A stretch of 10,823 nucleotides of DNA from Burkholderiales bacterium (GTDB taxonomy: Bacteria > Pseudomonadota > Gammaproteobacteria > Burkholderiales > Burkholderiaceae_D). The notes below the pieces were generated by a model. The model was not told where the DNA came from. It saw only the letters and a program-made list of their open reading frames with translations, and ran no database searches. The stretch is from NCBI GenBank assembly GCA_005800405.1, contig SYFN01000271.1:1-10823 (forward strand). Direction: 5' to 3'. This document shows positions 1 to 7,227 of this stretch, one piece after another. Every line of letters starts with the position of its first letter. Position 1 is the first letter of the stretch. A program made the translations under genes and the position numbers.

Positions 1-158
1 AGGCCACGACCAGAGCGGCGCACTCCTCTCCATCGCAGTGCGTACATCAGCAGCGAATCACCACTGTTCTTTAGTGATATATTTGATATATAATTTATCC
101 TTGTGCAGAGCGCTGCCGTCGTGAAAAAAATAGGCTATTTAACCAAAAGTAGCGTTTC

Positions 159-2854
159 ATGAGCAGTTCAACTTATACGCGTCATAACCATCCACCGCTT
201 TGGAGCAGAGCGCTGATCCTGTGGGGTTCGGTCGCGCTGGCCTCCATCTGCTTGCTTTGGATAGTGGCCCACGTGGAGCGCGTGGCAGATCAGAATCAGG
301 CCGAGATTTAGAGAAGGCGCCGCGTTATCGATTTAACTAACAGTTACGCGAAACAGCTGGGGAGACCTATCGAGAAGATTGATCAATTATCGTTGGTGAT
401 CGCCCGTGTTGTCAGCGCCGGAAAAAATGGCGTCACACATCAAATCTTTCAGGGCCTGCCGCCATACGACTGGTTCAATCCCTTGCTGATAGATTAAGAG
501 GGTATCGTGCAAAGTGCACGCCTATCCACGACCATTGGCATGTCGGTTGCGGATACCCGTTTTTTTCAAAACCACCTCGCATCAAGCTCCACCGAACTCA
601 AAATCAACCCACTTGAACCGGGTGTAGGCAACCTGGCGGGCAAACAAGTCGTTCGATTTTCTCGTCGTATCAATGATGCGCAGGGGCAGTTTGCCGGTGT
701 CATCACACTCAGCCTGCTGCCGGAACAACTCACTGAGCTGGGTGACGTCATCGCGCTCGGCCATGGTGATGTCATTGGTATCAAATATATCAATGGCGAG
801 ACCCTGCTCCGGCACGACGTAGATCATCAATTTTCACGAGGCAATCTTGATCTTTTGAGTAGAGCCAACGCTACGCAAAATTTCTCTGAAATACGTGTAC
901 CGGGCGATTTGATGTATACCAGTTGGTCCAAGCTGGAGAGCTATCCCATAGAAGCATGCATTGCAGTCAGCCATCGTAATGTGCTGCAGTCTTTTAACGA
1001 AACACGCGATCTGAACAACCTCCTGCAAGCAGCGGGCAGCGGTCTGATTGCTTTTTTTGTGTCACAGGCGGCTGGCTGCAATCACGCCGCGATGCACGCT
1101 TGCATCATAAAAATCAGATAACCAGGATATTCCGCTTGGCCGTTGACGCCTCTCGTGAGGAGCTTTACATGCTCTCGCCATTTTTCGAAAAAATTGGTGG
1201 CATGACTGATTTCACGATTGAAGACTGTGATGGCAAGGCGATGCGTATGTGGGTCAAAGATCGAGAAGAGCTGGTTGGCAAGCGACTACGCCAGCTGATG
1301 AATGACGACAACCTAAAAACCGTCAAACTATTTATACATGACGCGCTGAACGATGGCTTTGCAGAAAAAGAATTTTTGATCTACCGATCAGGCCCAAGGA
1401 AAAAATACTGGTTTCAAGCACGTGCCGTTCGCGCCAATCTCGGACTGGCAGTGACGCTACGCGATATCACCGAGGTAAAAGAAAAAGAAAAGTAACTCAA
1501 GAAAATGGCGCTGACTGATGCGTTGACCCACTTGCCCAACCGGCATTGGATGAATAAAAATCTGCCTCTGATAATGGACGCTGCCAAGAAACAGGGATAT
1601 CAATTCACCGTCTTGTTTATCGACCTCGACAACTTCAAGACCATCAATGACACGCTAGGTCATAAAGTCGGTGATGCCTACCTGCAGGCGGTGGCACGCA
1701 TGCTGCAGCGGTCGGTTCGCAAGCATGATCATGTACTGCGTCTGGGCGGTGACGAATTCATGATTATCCTCAACGAACTCGATAGTCCCGACCTGGCAAT
1801 CTTCATTGCAGAACATCTGCTCACCTAACTGCGCGACATCAGTATCTTCGATGCTGGTAGCAGTCTATCGCCTCGTGCCTCGGTTGGAGTAGCCTTCTAC
1901 CCCGATAATGCCGCCACGCCTGAGACTCTGGTGCAGGCGGCTGATATCGCGATGTACGAAGCCAAACGATCTGGCAAAGACAGAGTCGCATGCTACTCGA
2001 GCAAATTACTCGATCAACTATCGGAGCGCATGAATATGGAAAGTGCGCTTCAACACGCCATTCCGGGCGGGCAGCTACTGCTGTATCTGCAACCGCGTGC
2101 CAGCGCAGTTACCGGCGAGCTGGTGGGATTTGAGGCGCTGGTGCGCTGGCAGCACCCGGAGCTGGGGCTGGTCTCACCGCAGCGTTTTATTCCACTCGCA
2201 GAAGAAAGCCATCTGATTGTGGAAGTAGGTAACTGGGTCGCTGCGAGGGTCTGCGAGACTCTGCCACGCTGGCGAAGCGACGGCGAGCAGCTGGTCCCGG
2301 TGTCGATCAACGTCTCCGCGCGACAGCTGAAAGATTCTGAATTCCGCACCGAACTTGACATGCAGATGCACAGATACCAAATCAATGCCTCGGACATCGC
2401 TATCGAACTGACAGAATCCATGATGATCGGTGATAACCATGAAATCCAAAACGAGCTTCGCCTGCTGGGTGACATGGGACTAAAACTGATAATTGATGAT
2501 TTCGGTACCGGTTTCTCCTCGCTGGCGCGGTTGCAAAGCCTGAGTGTCGATGTGCTGAAAATCGATCAATTCTTCGTCCGCAATCTCTCGGCTGGGGGCG
2601 AGGGAATCGTGCTCTGCGAGGCAATGACCCAGATGGGAAAAACGCTCGGACTGGCGGTCGTGGCAGAGGGTGTCGAAACCACCGAACAATTACAAATGCT
2701 GCAACTGATAGGCTGCGACGAGATCCAAGGCTTCATTGCTTCACCCCCAGTGCCTGCCGATGAAGCCATGCAGATGCTCGGAGGCCCCGCCTTCTTTGCG
2801 CCGATGAATGGAATCCGCAGCTCGCAAGTGAGCGATCGCTACCTCAGCGCCTGA
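159..2854 (+). pseudogene. Broken Cache-PAS-GGDEF-EAL c-di-GMP signalling protein
   Basis: Ancestrally a membrane sensor that made and/or broke down cyclic di-GMP. Read from ATG 159, the frame gives an N-terminal membrane segment (about residues 15-43), a periplasmic Cache-like sensor region (EGIVQSARL, then VADTRFFQNH), a second membrane segment near 1030-1080, a PAS-like domain (about 1170-1480), GGDEF (about 1505-2000) and EAL (about 2040-2790). It is interrupted by TAG at 309 and TAA at 495, 1493 and 1826, plus a frameshift near the T7 run at 1052-1058; adding one T restores the frame to GGWLQSRRDARL. Repaired length would be about 898 residues. The catalytic parts look intact: RLGGDEF, an RxxD inhibitory site (RKHD) five residues before it, FEALVRW, NVSARQL, ELTES, IDDFGTG, LKIDQFF, AEGVET and QGF. 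No clear ribosome binding site precedes 159. The open stretch 1931-2854 still holds a whole EAL domain, but I see no start signal for separate translation. Domain assignment is firm; non-function is inferred from the lesions. Confidence 0.87.
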
Positions 2855-2928
2855 CAATCAGGTCTCCACGCGGATCGGTCAGGCTTGGCTGTCAGTACAA
2901 TAGAGGTTTTTTAGCCTATCCTCATGCC

Positions 2929-3348
2929 ATGAAATATCTTCACACGATGGTTCGCGTCAGTGATGTTGACGCTTCTCTGCATTTTTATTGCGATGCGCTC
3001 GGACTGGAGCTGGTGCGCCAGTTTGATGTCCCCGCCGGTCGTTTTACGTTGATCTATCTGGCCGCCCCGGGCGACCATGAGGCACAGGTCGAACTCACCT
3101 ACAACTGGGATCCCGAAGATTTGGGCGGCAGCCGCAACTTTGGCCACCTCGCCTATGCAGTGGCCGATATCTACGCCGCCTGCGAGCGACTGCAAGCGCA
3201 TGGCGTGAGCATCCTGCGGCCGCCGCGAGATGGTCGCATGGCGTTCGCTCGCTCGCCAGACAATATCTCCATCGAGCTCCTGCAGAGCGGCGCTGCGCTT
3301 GCGCCTGCCGAGCCTTGGGTGTCCATGCCCAATATAGGTCAGTGGTAA
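2929..3348 (+). CDS. gloA: Lactoylglutathione lyase (glyoxalase I)
   Basis: Cytosolic metalloenzyme that isomerises the hemithioacetal of methylglyoxal and glutathione to S-lactoylglutathione, the first step of methylglyoxal detoxification. The 139-residue length is close to E. coli GloA. The protein has the two-module vicinal-oxygen-chelate pattern: LHTMVRVSDVDASLHFY at the N-terminus and FGHLAYAVADIYAACERL starting the second half. The four metal ligands expected in the family are present at H5, E55 (QVELTYNW), H73 (FGHLAY) and E116 (ISIELLQ). ATG 2929 is chosen because H5 must lie near the N-terminus; no good Shine-Dalgarno is visible before it. A 2OG-Fe(II) oxygenase begins 24 bases downstream on the same strand, so the two are probably co-transcribed. 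Confidence 0.93.
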   Translation: MKYLHTMVRVSDVDASLHFYCDALGLELVRQFDVPAGRFTLIYLAAPGDHEAQVELTYNWDPEDLGGSRNFGHLAYAVADIYAACERLQAHGVSILRPPRDGRMAFARSPDNISIELLQSGAALAPAEPWVSMPNIGQW

Positions 3349-3372
3349 TTCAATTAAGAACAGGGAATTGAC

Positions 3373-4167
3373 ATGCAGTCGGATACATCCGTCGTTGAAG
3401 CCAAGGTCTGGCCAGCACATTTCGAGGCAGCTCACATGCCGGGCTCGCTGCCGATGGGTGGAGTCATTCCATTGACGCCCATCTTCGCCTTCGAGACACC
3501 CGCAGCACCATTGATCCTCTCGCAGGCACACTCGCTCTCACCGCAGCGCACCGATATCGACTTGGGCGGACTACTCGCGTTTATGATCGATGACGTTATT
3601 ACCCCCGCCGAGGCAGATAACATTGTCGAAGCCAGCGAGATTTTTGGCTATCGTGATGAAGCCCCCGGCATCTCCACGCCGCCGGGCATGCGCATGAACA
3701 AAGCGGTACATTGGCTTGCCGAAGAATCCCTGCTGGGACCTGTGTTTGAACGCATCAGCCATCTGCTACCCGCCTCCATCGACGGTAGCACGCTCTACCC
3801 GGCGCTCAGCCGACGGATCAACATGTACCGCTACGATGCCAATGACGTGTTCAATATGCACACCGATGGTGACTGGCCGGGTTACGGTCTGAGCCCCGAC
3901 CGTCGGCACATGGTCGAATGGCCGGGACTACGCTCTTGCATGTCGATGCTGCTGTATCTGAACGGGCCTGAGGATGGCGTTGAAGGTGGCAGCACGCGTC
4001 TCTATCGTCCGGATCGCGGTTGGGTCGATGTGACGCCACGCAAAGGCTCGGCACTTTTCTTCCGTCACGGCTTTGGTCCACAGAGTGTTCTGCATGAGGG
4101 CTGCCGAGTCTTTGGCGTTGTGTCGAAATATGTCGCGCGCATCAATGTGATGTACGCGTGGGACTAA
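3373..4167 (+). CDS. 2OG-Fe(II) oxygenase, prolyl-4-hydroxylase-like
   Basis: Predicted cytosolic non-heme iron dioxygenase that couples oxidative decarboxylation of 2-oxoglutarate to hydroxylation of an unknown substrate. The 264-residue protein carries the double-stranded beta-helix iron site: H163 and D165 in FNMHTDGDWPG and H241 in SVLHEGCRV, with K252 (VSKYVARINV) a likely 2-oxoglutarate carboxylate ligand. The motif GGSTRLY and the strand LRSCMSMLLYLN fit the P4Hc fold. The first 65 or so residues are proline- and alanine-rich and match no domain I recognise. ATG 3373 has a good ribosome binding site (AGGGA at 3362-3366). The gene follows gloA by 24 bases, and its stop codon lies directly before a large palindromic repeat. 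The substrate cannot be read from the sequence; a small-molecule or protein target is equally possible. Confidence 0.85.
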   Translation: MQSDTSVVEAKVWPAHFEAAHMPGSLPMGGVIPLTPIFAFETPAAPLILSQAHSLSPQRTDIDLGGLLAFMIDDVITPAEADNIVEASEIFGYRDEAPGISTPPGMRMNKAVHWLAEESLLGPVFERISHLLPASIDGSTLYPALSRRINMYRYDANDVFNMHTDGDWPGYGLSPDRRHMVEWPGLRSCMSMLLYLNGPEDGVEGGSTRLYRPDRGWVDVTPRKGSALFFRHGFGPQSVLHEGCRVFGVVSKYVARINVMYAWD

Positions 4168-4269
4168 GAACCTATCTCGTTAGGTCGATGGCAAGGCGCA
4201 CCGACGAAGACAGTACAGTTTGTACGACGAGGAGGTGTAACGCCGCCATCGGCCTAACGAGATAGGTTC
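4168..4269. repeat. Long imperfect palindromic repeat (MITE-like), copy 1
   Basis: The outer arms 4168-4192 and 4245-4269 are inverted copies matching at 24 of 25 positions; the one difference (T4185 versus C) would still form a G-U pair in RNA. Inside, the repeat is further self-complementary, with a central GTACA-GTT-TGTAC. The element begins right after the stop region of the oxygenase gene and ends three bases before the ATG of the GIY-YIG-like gene. Its core resembles a second copy at 4679-4743. It encodes no protein. It could be a miniature mobile element or a REP-type interspersed repeat, and in RNA it would act as a strong hairpin between the two genes. Confidence 0.85.
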
Positions 4270-4272
4270 AGA

Positions 4273-4599
4273 ATGGCTATCGCGGCGAAGCATTACGTCT
4301 ACGTGATCGAGCTATCGATGGATGTGCTCTACGAAGGAAAATTCAAAAAAGCCAATCCGGACTACCAAGTCGGCAAGCCCTGCGTGTATGTGGGTATGAC
4401 CGGGTTGGATCCGGATGTGCGCTTTGACAGGCACAAGGCCGGTATACAGGCCAACAAATTCGTGCAGATCTACGGACTGCACCTTCTGCCCGAGCTCTAT
4501 GAAGCGCACAACCCCATGCCTTATGAAGACGCGCGCTACATGGAAGTGGATCTGGGCATACGCCTGCGCGAAGCCGGCTTTGGCGTCTGGCAAGCCTGA
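4273..4599 (+). CDS. Small GIY-YIG-like protein
   Basis: A 108-residue protein with the main marks of a GIY-YIG nuclease fold: YVYVIEL (residues 8-14) in place of GIY, then CVYVGMT (37-43) in place of YIG, then R50/R53 and H54 in DVRFDRHKAG, and a C-terminal helix with E91 (YMEVDLGIRLREAGF) as candidate metal-binding glutamate. The gap between the two strand motifs is about 25 residues, longer than in classic family members, so the fold call rests on motif order rather than full similarity. There is no added DNA-binding domain, and the target is unknown. An in-frame stop at 4255 makes ATG 4273 the first possible start, and it is needed to keep the first motif. No Shine-Dalgarno lies at normal distance because the palindromic repeat occupies that space. 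A related repeat also follows the gene. Confidence 0.7.
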   Translation: MAIAAKHYVYVIELSMDVLYEGKFKKANPDYQVGKPCVYVGMTGLDPDVRFDRHKAGIQANKFVQIYGLHLLPELYEAHNPMPYEDARYMEVDLGIRLREAGFGVWQA

Positions 4600-4678
4600 G
4601 TCGGCAGCCAGGTTTGATTGCGAACCGTGCGGGAAAGTCGGGCAGTAGCCCTGATACCCTTTGTTAAAGCAAAGACAC

Positions 4679-4743
4679 TGGCTAGGCGCGCCGCCGCAGA
4701 CAGTACGGTGGTACGACAAGGCGGTACAACAACGCGAGCGGCT
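4679..4743. repeat. Palindromic repeat core, copy 2
   Basis: Bases 4679-4706 match 4189-4216 of the first copy at 24 of 28 positions, including a shared AGACAGTAC. The similarity continues through GTACGAC and the following AGGnGGT to about 4730 in the same orientation, with one base deleted in the centre. The outer arms of copy 1 are not recognisable here; flanking sequence is only weakly complementary. It is therefore a diverged or truncated family member. Together with copy 1 it brackets the GIY-YIG-like gene. A 7-bp hairpin (4737-4743 with 4753-4759) overlaps its right end. Confidence 0.75.
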
Positions 4744-4759
4744 TTTTGTCAGAGCCGCT
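4737..4759. terminator. Possible hairpin terminator downstream of EthD-like gene
   Basis: AGCGGCT (4737-4743) pairs with AGCCGCT (4753-4759) around a nine-base loop. It lies between the ends of the convergent GIY-YIG-like and EthD-like genes. There is no clear T run after it in either direction, so a terminator role is only a suggestion; it may be simply the edge of the repeat. Confidence 0.3.
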
Positions 4760-4800
4760 TGGTTGCCACCTTCGGCGCCTATCCCTGCAGGCAAAAAGCT

Positions 4801-5124
4801 TTACAGCACCGGATATTCCTCAACCAGAATCGGCTGAATGTGCTCGACAAAATTGGGCAGATCGGCGAGCAGCGTTTTGCCCTCCGTGCTCTGCAAAGCG
4901 GCATCCAGTGCCTCTTTTGACTCGAACCATAATTCGGAAAAACCATCGAAACCGAATTTTTCAATATCTCCAGCATCCACCAAATTAACCGAGTAACGCT
5001 GCATGCCAGGCAATTTCTTGCAGAGCTCGGCATGCACGGTGAGCCAGTGCGTCTCGAATTGTTCACGGGTCATGCTTTTTTTGCGCTGGACCATGCCAAT
5101 GCGCTTGACGCTGCCAGGTTTCAT
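4801..5124 (-). CDS. EthD-family protein
   Basis: A 107-residue cytosolic protein of the EthD type, a dimeric alpha+beta barrel fold. It shows the usual order: an opening strand (IGMVQRKKSMT), then REQFETHWLTVHAELCKKLPGMQRYSVNLV with the conserved H-W, H-A and LPG-Y positions, then FDGFSELWFESKEALDAAL and a C-terminal VEEYPVL. Members of this fold range from accessory proteins in ether degradation to ring-modifying enzymes, and many have no known reaction, so none is assigned. The start at 5124 has a strong GGAGG (5133-5129) four bases upstream. A perfect 11-bp palindrome lies 19 bases before the start, where a repressor could act. The gene stands alone and converges with the GIY-YIG-like gene. 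Confidence 0.83.
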   Translation of the reverse strand: MKPGSVKRIGMVQRKKSMTREQFETHWLTVHAELCKKLPGMQRYSVNLVDAGDIEKFGFDGFSELWFESKEALDAALQSTEGKTLLADLPNFVEHIQPILVEEYPVL

Positions 5125-5142
5125 TTCGCCTCCAGTGATTTG

Positions 5143-5168
5143 CGACTTGATGCCTGTGCATCAAGTCG
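5143..5168. promoter_or_regulatory. Perfect 11-bp palindrome, likely operator, before EthD gene
   Basis: CGACTTGATGC (5143-5153) and GCATCAAGTCG (5158-5168) are perfect inverted copies around a four-base centre (CTGT). The site lies just upstream of the ribosome binding site of the minus-strand EthD-like gene. It is also just downstream of TATACT (5182-5177 on the minus strand), which could be its -10 box although no good -35 box is seen. This position fits a dimeric repressor operator overlapping the transcription start. As RNA it would also form a stable hairpin. Confidence 0.6.
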
Positions 5169-5387
5169 GATGACGCAGTATAAAAAATTCGGCGCCGTCA
5201 TCGCTTCGATATTTACGAATACCCGGTTTGGGACCGTCATATCGTTCATTATCAAAAAATTACCCGTATGTGAATCGAATAACACCAAATGACGAGATTA
5301 TTAAATAATTGACATTATTATTTTCTTCGGCGCGCTGTAAATTTTGAGGTCTATAATCACGGTTATTCCAATAAATCAAAGGGATAC

Positions 5388-5409
5388 CGGCTGCCCACGC
5401 AGGCAGCCG
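5388..5409 (+). promoter_or_regulatory. Leader hairpin before small winged-helix-like gene
   Basis: CGGCTGCC (5388-5395) and GGCAGCCG (5402-5409) form a perfect GC-rich 8-bp stem with a six-base loop. It lies 26 bases before the GGAG ribosome binding site of the next gene and downstream of the TATAAT at 5352-5357, so it would be in the 5' leader of that mRNA. No T run follows, which argues against a simple terminator. It could be an operator or an RNA-level control element. Confidence 0.45.
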
Positions 5410-5445
5410 ATGGGCCTAGCGGTTCACGACACAACGGAGACAGCC

Positions 5446-5721
5446 ATGCATGTGCTATCGATCGAAGATATTGAGCTCATCGTTCACATGATCGAGACCG
5501 AATCGGCGATTACTGAATTCAGCAAGCGCCAGAAACAAATCGACAATCTGATCAGAACGGGCTACGTGCGCCCGCTGGCGGGCGTGTTCGTTTTGACGGA
5601 ACTCGGCAGAAGAACGGCCAGCTCGCTACAAACCAAATCCTACGTACGCTCAAGAGTGGAAATACCGCCGTTGCAGGCAAAGCCGTCTGAAGAAACACCC
5701 GCTTTGGAAGCAACGCAGTAA
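5446..5721 (+). CDS. Small hypothetical protein, possible winged-helix fold
   Basis: A 91-residue protein I do not recognise as a named family. The first 60 residues (LSIEDIELIVHMIETESAITEF, then QIDNLIRTGYVRPLAGVFVLTELGRRTAS) resemble the recognition helix and wing of MarR/ArsR-like winged-helix proteins, where a helix is followed by a GY turn, a beta wing and LTelG. The helix-turn part is short, so DNA binding is a guess. The last 25 residues are proline- and glutamate-rich and probably disordered. ATG 5446 is preferred over the longer open frame because GGAG (5436-5439) sits six bases upstream and the hairpin at 5388-5409 would fall inside a longer reading. The gene is alone, and the downstream gene is convergent. 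Confidence 0.65.
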   Translation: MHVLSIEDIELIVHMIETESAITEFSKRQKQIDNLIRTGYVRPLAGVFVLTELGRRTASSLQTKSYVRSRVEIPPLQAKPSEETPALEATQ

Positions 5722-5745
5722 AAAGTTACTGCTTGAAAGGACCGA

Positions 5746-5761
5746 CGCGCTTGAATGCGCG
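5746..5761. terminator. Weak hairpin between convergent genes
   Basis: CGCGC (5746-5750) pairs with GCGCG (5757-5761) around TTGAAT. It lies in the 57-base gap between the stops of the small winged-helix-like gene (+) and the di-heme oxidoreductase gene (-). The stem is only 5 bp and no clean T run follows, so it is a low-grade candidate for a shared terminator. Confidence 0.25.
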
Positions 5762-5778
5762 CCTGTGTCTTTCACCAC

Positions 5779-7191
5779 TCAGAGTGCATGCACGAAGCTG
5801 ATGAGTGCCTCGCGCTCTTCCTTTTTCATAGTAGCGAACTGATCCCGCGCTTTTTTTGCTTCGCCACCGTGCCACAAGATGGCTTCGAGCACGCTGCGCG
5901 CACGGCCATCATGCAGCAGGTCCATGCTGCCATTAACTCGTCGCGACAAGCCCACGCCCCATAAAGGCGCCGTGCGCCAGTCGCGACCACCCGCCTTGAA
6001 GTCAGGCCGGTTGTCTGCCAGATCTGCCCCCATATCGTGCAACAGCAAATCGGTGTACGGAGAAAACTGCTTGTCCTCGATGGCCTTGAGCATCGGGAAT
6101 TTGCCAGTTTTCAGTTCAGGTACATGGCATCCCGTACAGCCTGCACTGCGGAATAACTTCTCGCCCTGAATATATTTGTCGCTGTCAGGCTTGGGACGCT
6201 TGGGCGCTTCCACACCGGCCAGAAAGAAGGTCACTGCGTTCCACGCCTGATCAGTCAGTTCATGCTTGCCGGTGGTGTGCGCATTCTGACACTGCACTTG
6301 CACCTTGGGGCAATTCTGCTCGTGGTACAAGGTGGACGTAATCCCCATGTCGCCCATATGCGCAGCTGCGACCTGCTGCTTAAGCGTGGGTTGATTCGCC
6401 TTCCAGCCAAAGCGCCCCAGCACCTGCTTGCCTGTTGCGTCATCTTTTACATAATTCGGACGACCATTCAGGCCCAATGATTTTTGCGCGGCCGCGAGTG
6501 CCAGAATATCGGCTTCAGGAACTGCATCGAGATAACCCATCCCATACACGACGGGCGTGTTGCGCAATGAAGTCAGGGTTTTCTCGCCAAGGGGACCAAA
6601 GGCCAGCTTGGTGATCCGGTTTTGCGGACGGCGCAGCTCAACCTCGGTACCGTCTGCCAGAGTCGTCTTTTGCAGCTCCCAATCGATACGAAGATCCGCC
6701 TCGCCAATCACGGGATTCGACAAGGACTCACCGTAAATGCCAAATACCTGCAGTTGATTACCATAGCCCGGGTGAGGCACGGGCTCACCCGAGGCTTCGG
6801 CACTGGGCAGTGACAATCTAACGAGCTGCTGAAAACTGGTCTTGCTGGCATCGTCCACCGTCTTGCCTCGACCCCCGTTGACGTGGCATCCAGTGCACGC
6901 ACTGGCATGGAAAGTCGGGCCTAATCCCCACTCGCCGTCAATCAGCGGAAAGATGCTCCACGATGCTCTGAACTGCCGCAAGCCTTCCTCATACAGCAGG
7001 GTGTCCGTGGGACTCAGTTCGGCGACGGGCTGCAGGAATATCTGCTCATCGGGTGTGCATTGTTTGGTGGCCGAATTCCAGAAACAGCCGTCGGATTCGC
7101 TCTCGGAGAGGGCGTTGCTCGCAGTCGCCATTACCATCACCGCGGTCGCCACCATTGTAAGCAGCAGCAGATTCCGGCGTAACTGTTTCAT
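5779..7191 (-). CDS. Di-heme oxidoreductase, DUF1111 family (exported)
   Basis: A periplasmic c-type cytochrome of the di-heme oxidoreductase family, often annotated as putative thiol oxidoreductase and related to bacterial cytochrome c peroxidases; its true substrate is unknown. The 470-residue protein begins with a signal peptide (KQLRRN then a hydrophobic core to about residue 28). Two covalent heme sites are visible: CTGCH at 99-103 and CTGCH at 352-356. Family landmarks include LRNTPVVYGMGYLDAVP, GRFGWKANQPTL, LLHDMGADLADNRPDF, APLWGVG and LLHDGRARSVLEAILWHGGEA. Four more cysteines (C36, C45, C294, C301) may form disulfides. ATG 7191 is favoured over a TTG six bases earlier, with GGA seven bases upstream; the alternative would only add two residues. 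It follows the BKACE gene by 37 bases on the same strand, suggesting co-transcription. Confidence 0.9.
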   Translation of the reverse strand: MKQLRRNLLLLTMVATAVMVMATASNALSESESDGCFWNSATKQCTPDEQIFLQPVAELSPTDTLLYEEGLRQFRASWSIFPLIDGEWGLGPTFHASACTGCHVNGGRGKTVDDASKTSFQQLVRLSLPSAEASGEPVPHPGYGNQLQVFGIYGESLSNPVIGEADLRIDWELQKTTLADGTEVELRRPQNRITKLAFGPLGEKTLTSLRNTPVVYGMGYLDAVPEADILALAAAQKSLGLNGRPNYVKDDATGKQVLGRFGWKANQPTLKQQVAAAHMGDMGITSTLYHEQNCPKVQVQCQNAHTTGKHELTDQAWNAVTFFLAGVEAPKRPKPDSDKYIQGEKLFRSAGCTGCHVPELKTGKFPMLKAIEDKQFSPYTDLLLHDMGADLADNRPDFKAGGRDWRTAPLWGVGLSRRVNGSMDLLHDGRARSVLEAILWHGGEAKKARDQFATMKKEEREALISFVHAL

Positions 7192-7227
7192 AACCAAGTC
7201 CGTTGCGAAATTAAGGCATCATGAGAA

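Larger units (their letters stand above)
5125..5445. other. Divergent intergenic region with regulatory elements
   Basis: This stretch separates the EthD-like gene (-) from the small winged-helix-like gene (+). It holds the 5143-5168 palindrome, an AT-rich centre (about 5200-5345), a perfect TATAAT at 5352-5357 without a matching -35 box, a TTGACA at 5309-5314 too far away to pair with it, and the hairpin at 5388-5409. Open frames crossing it have no ribosome binding site and no recognisable protein, so I see no further gene. Confidence 0.6.

Noticed and set aside
1..158. Possible gene end or start at the left edge
   Set aside because: Short open frames exist on both strands, but none has a recognisable protein, and bases 70-110 are AT-rich leader-like sequence. 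Nothing can be supported.
159..2854. Stop-codon reassignment (TAA/TAG read as an amino acid) to explain the open GGDEF-EAL frame
   Set aside because: Neighbouring genes use TAA and TGA as normal stops at the ends of full-length proteins, and there is also a frameshift that recoding of stops would not explain.
2911..3531. Long open frame on the minus strand opposite glyoxalase I
   Set aside because: It lies entirely over gloA and the oxygenase start, both with clear catalytic residues; its translation has no recognisable domain and is rich in residues typical of antisense shadows.
4312..4794. 160-residue open frame on the minus strand over the GIY-YIG-like gene and the second repeat
   Set aside because: It runs through the repeat and antisense to a motif-bearing gene, and its translation is low-complexity and without known motifs.
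5309..5357. TTGACA plus TATAAT as one promoter
   Set aside because: The two boxes are 37 bases apart, far from the usual 16-18, so they cannot form one sigma-70 promoter.
5344..5445. Earlier TTG start for the small winged-helix-like gene
   Set aside because: No ribosome binding site is present, the frame would overlap the TATAAT and the leader hairpin, and ATG 5446 has a GGAG at the right distance.
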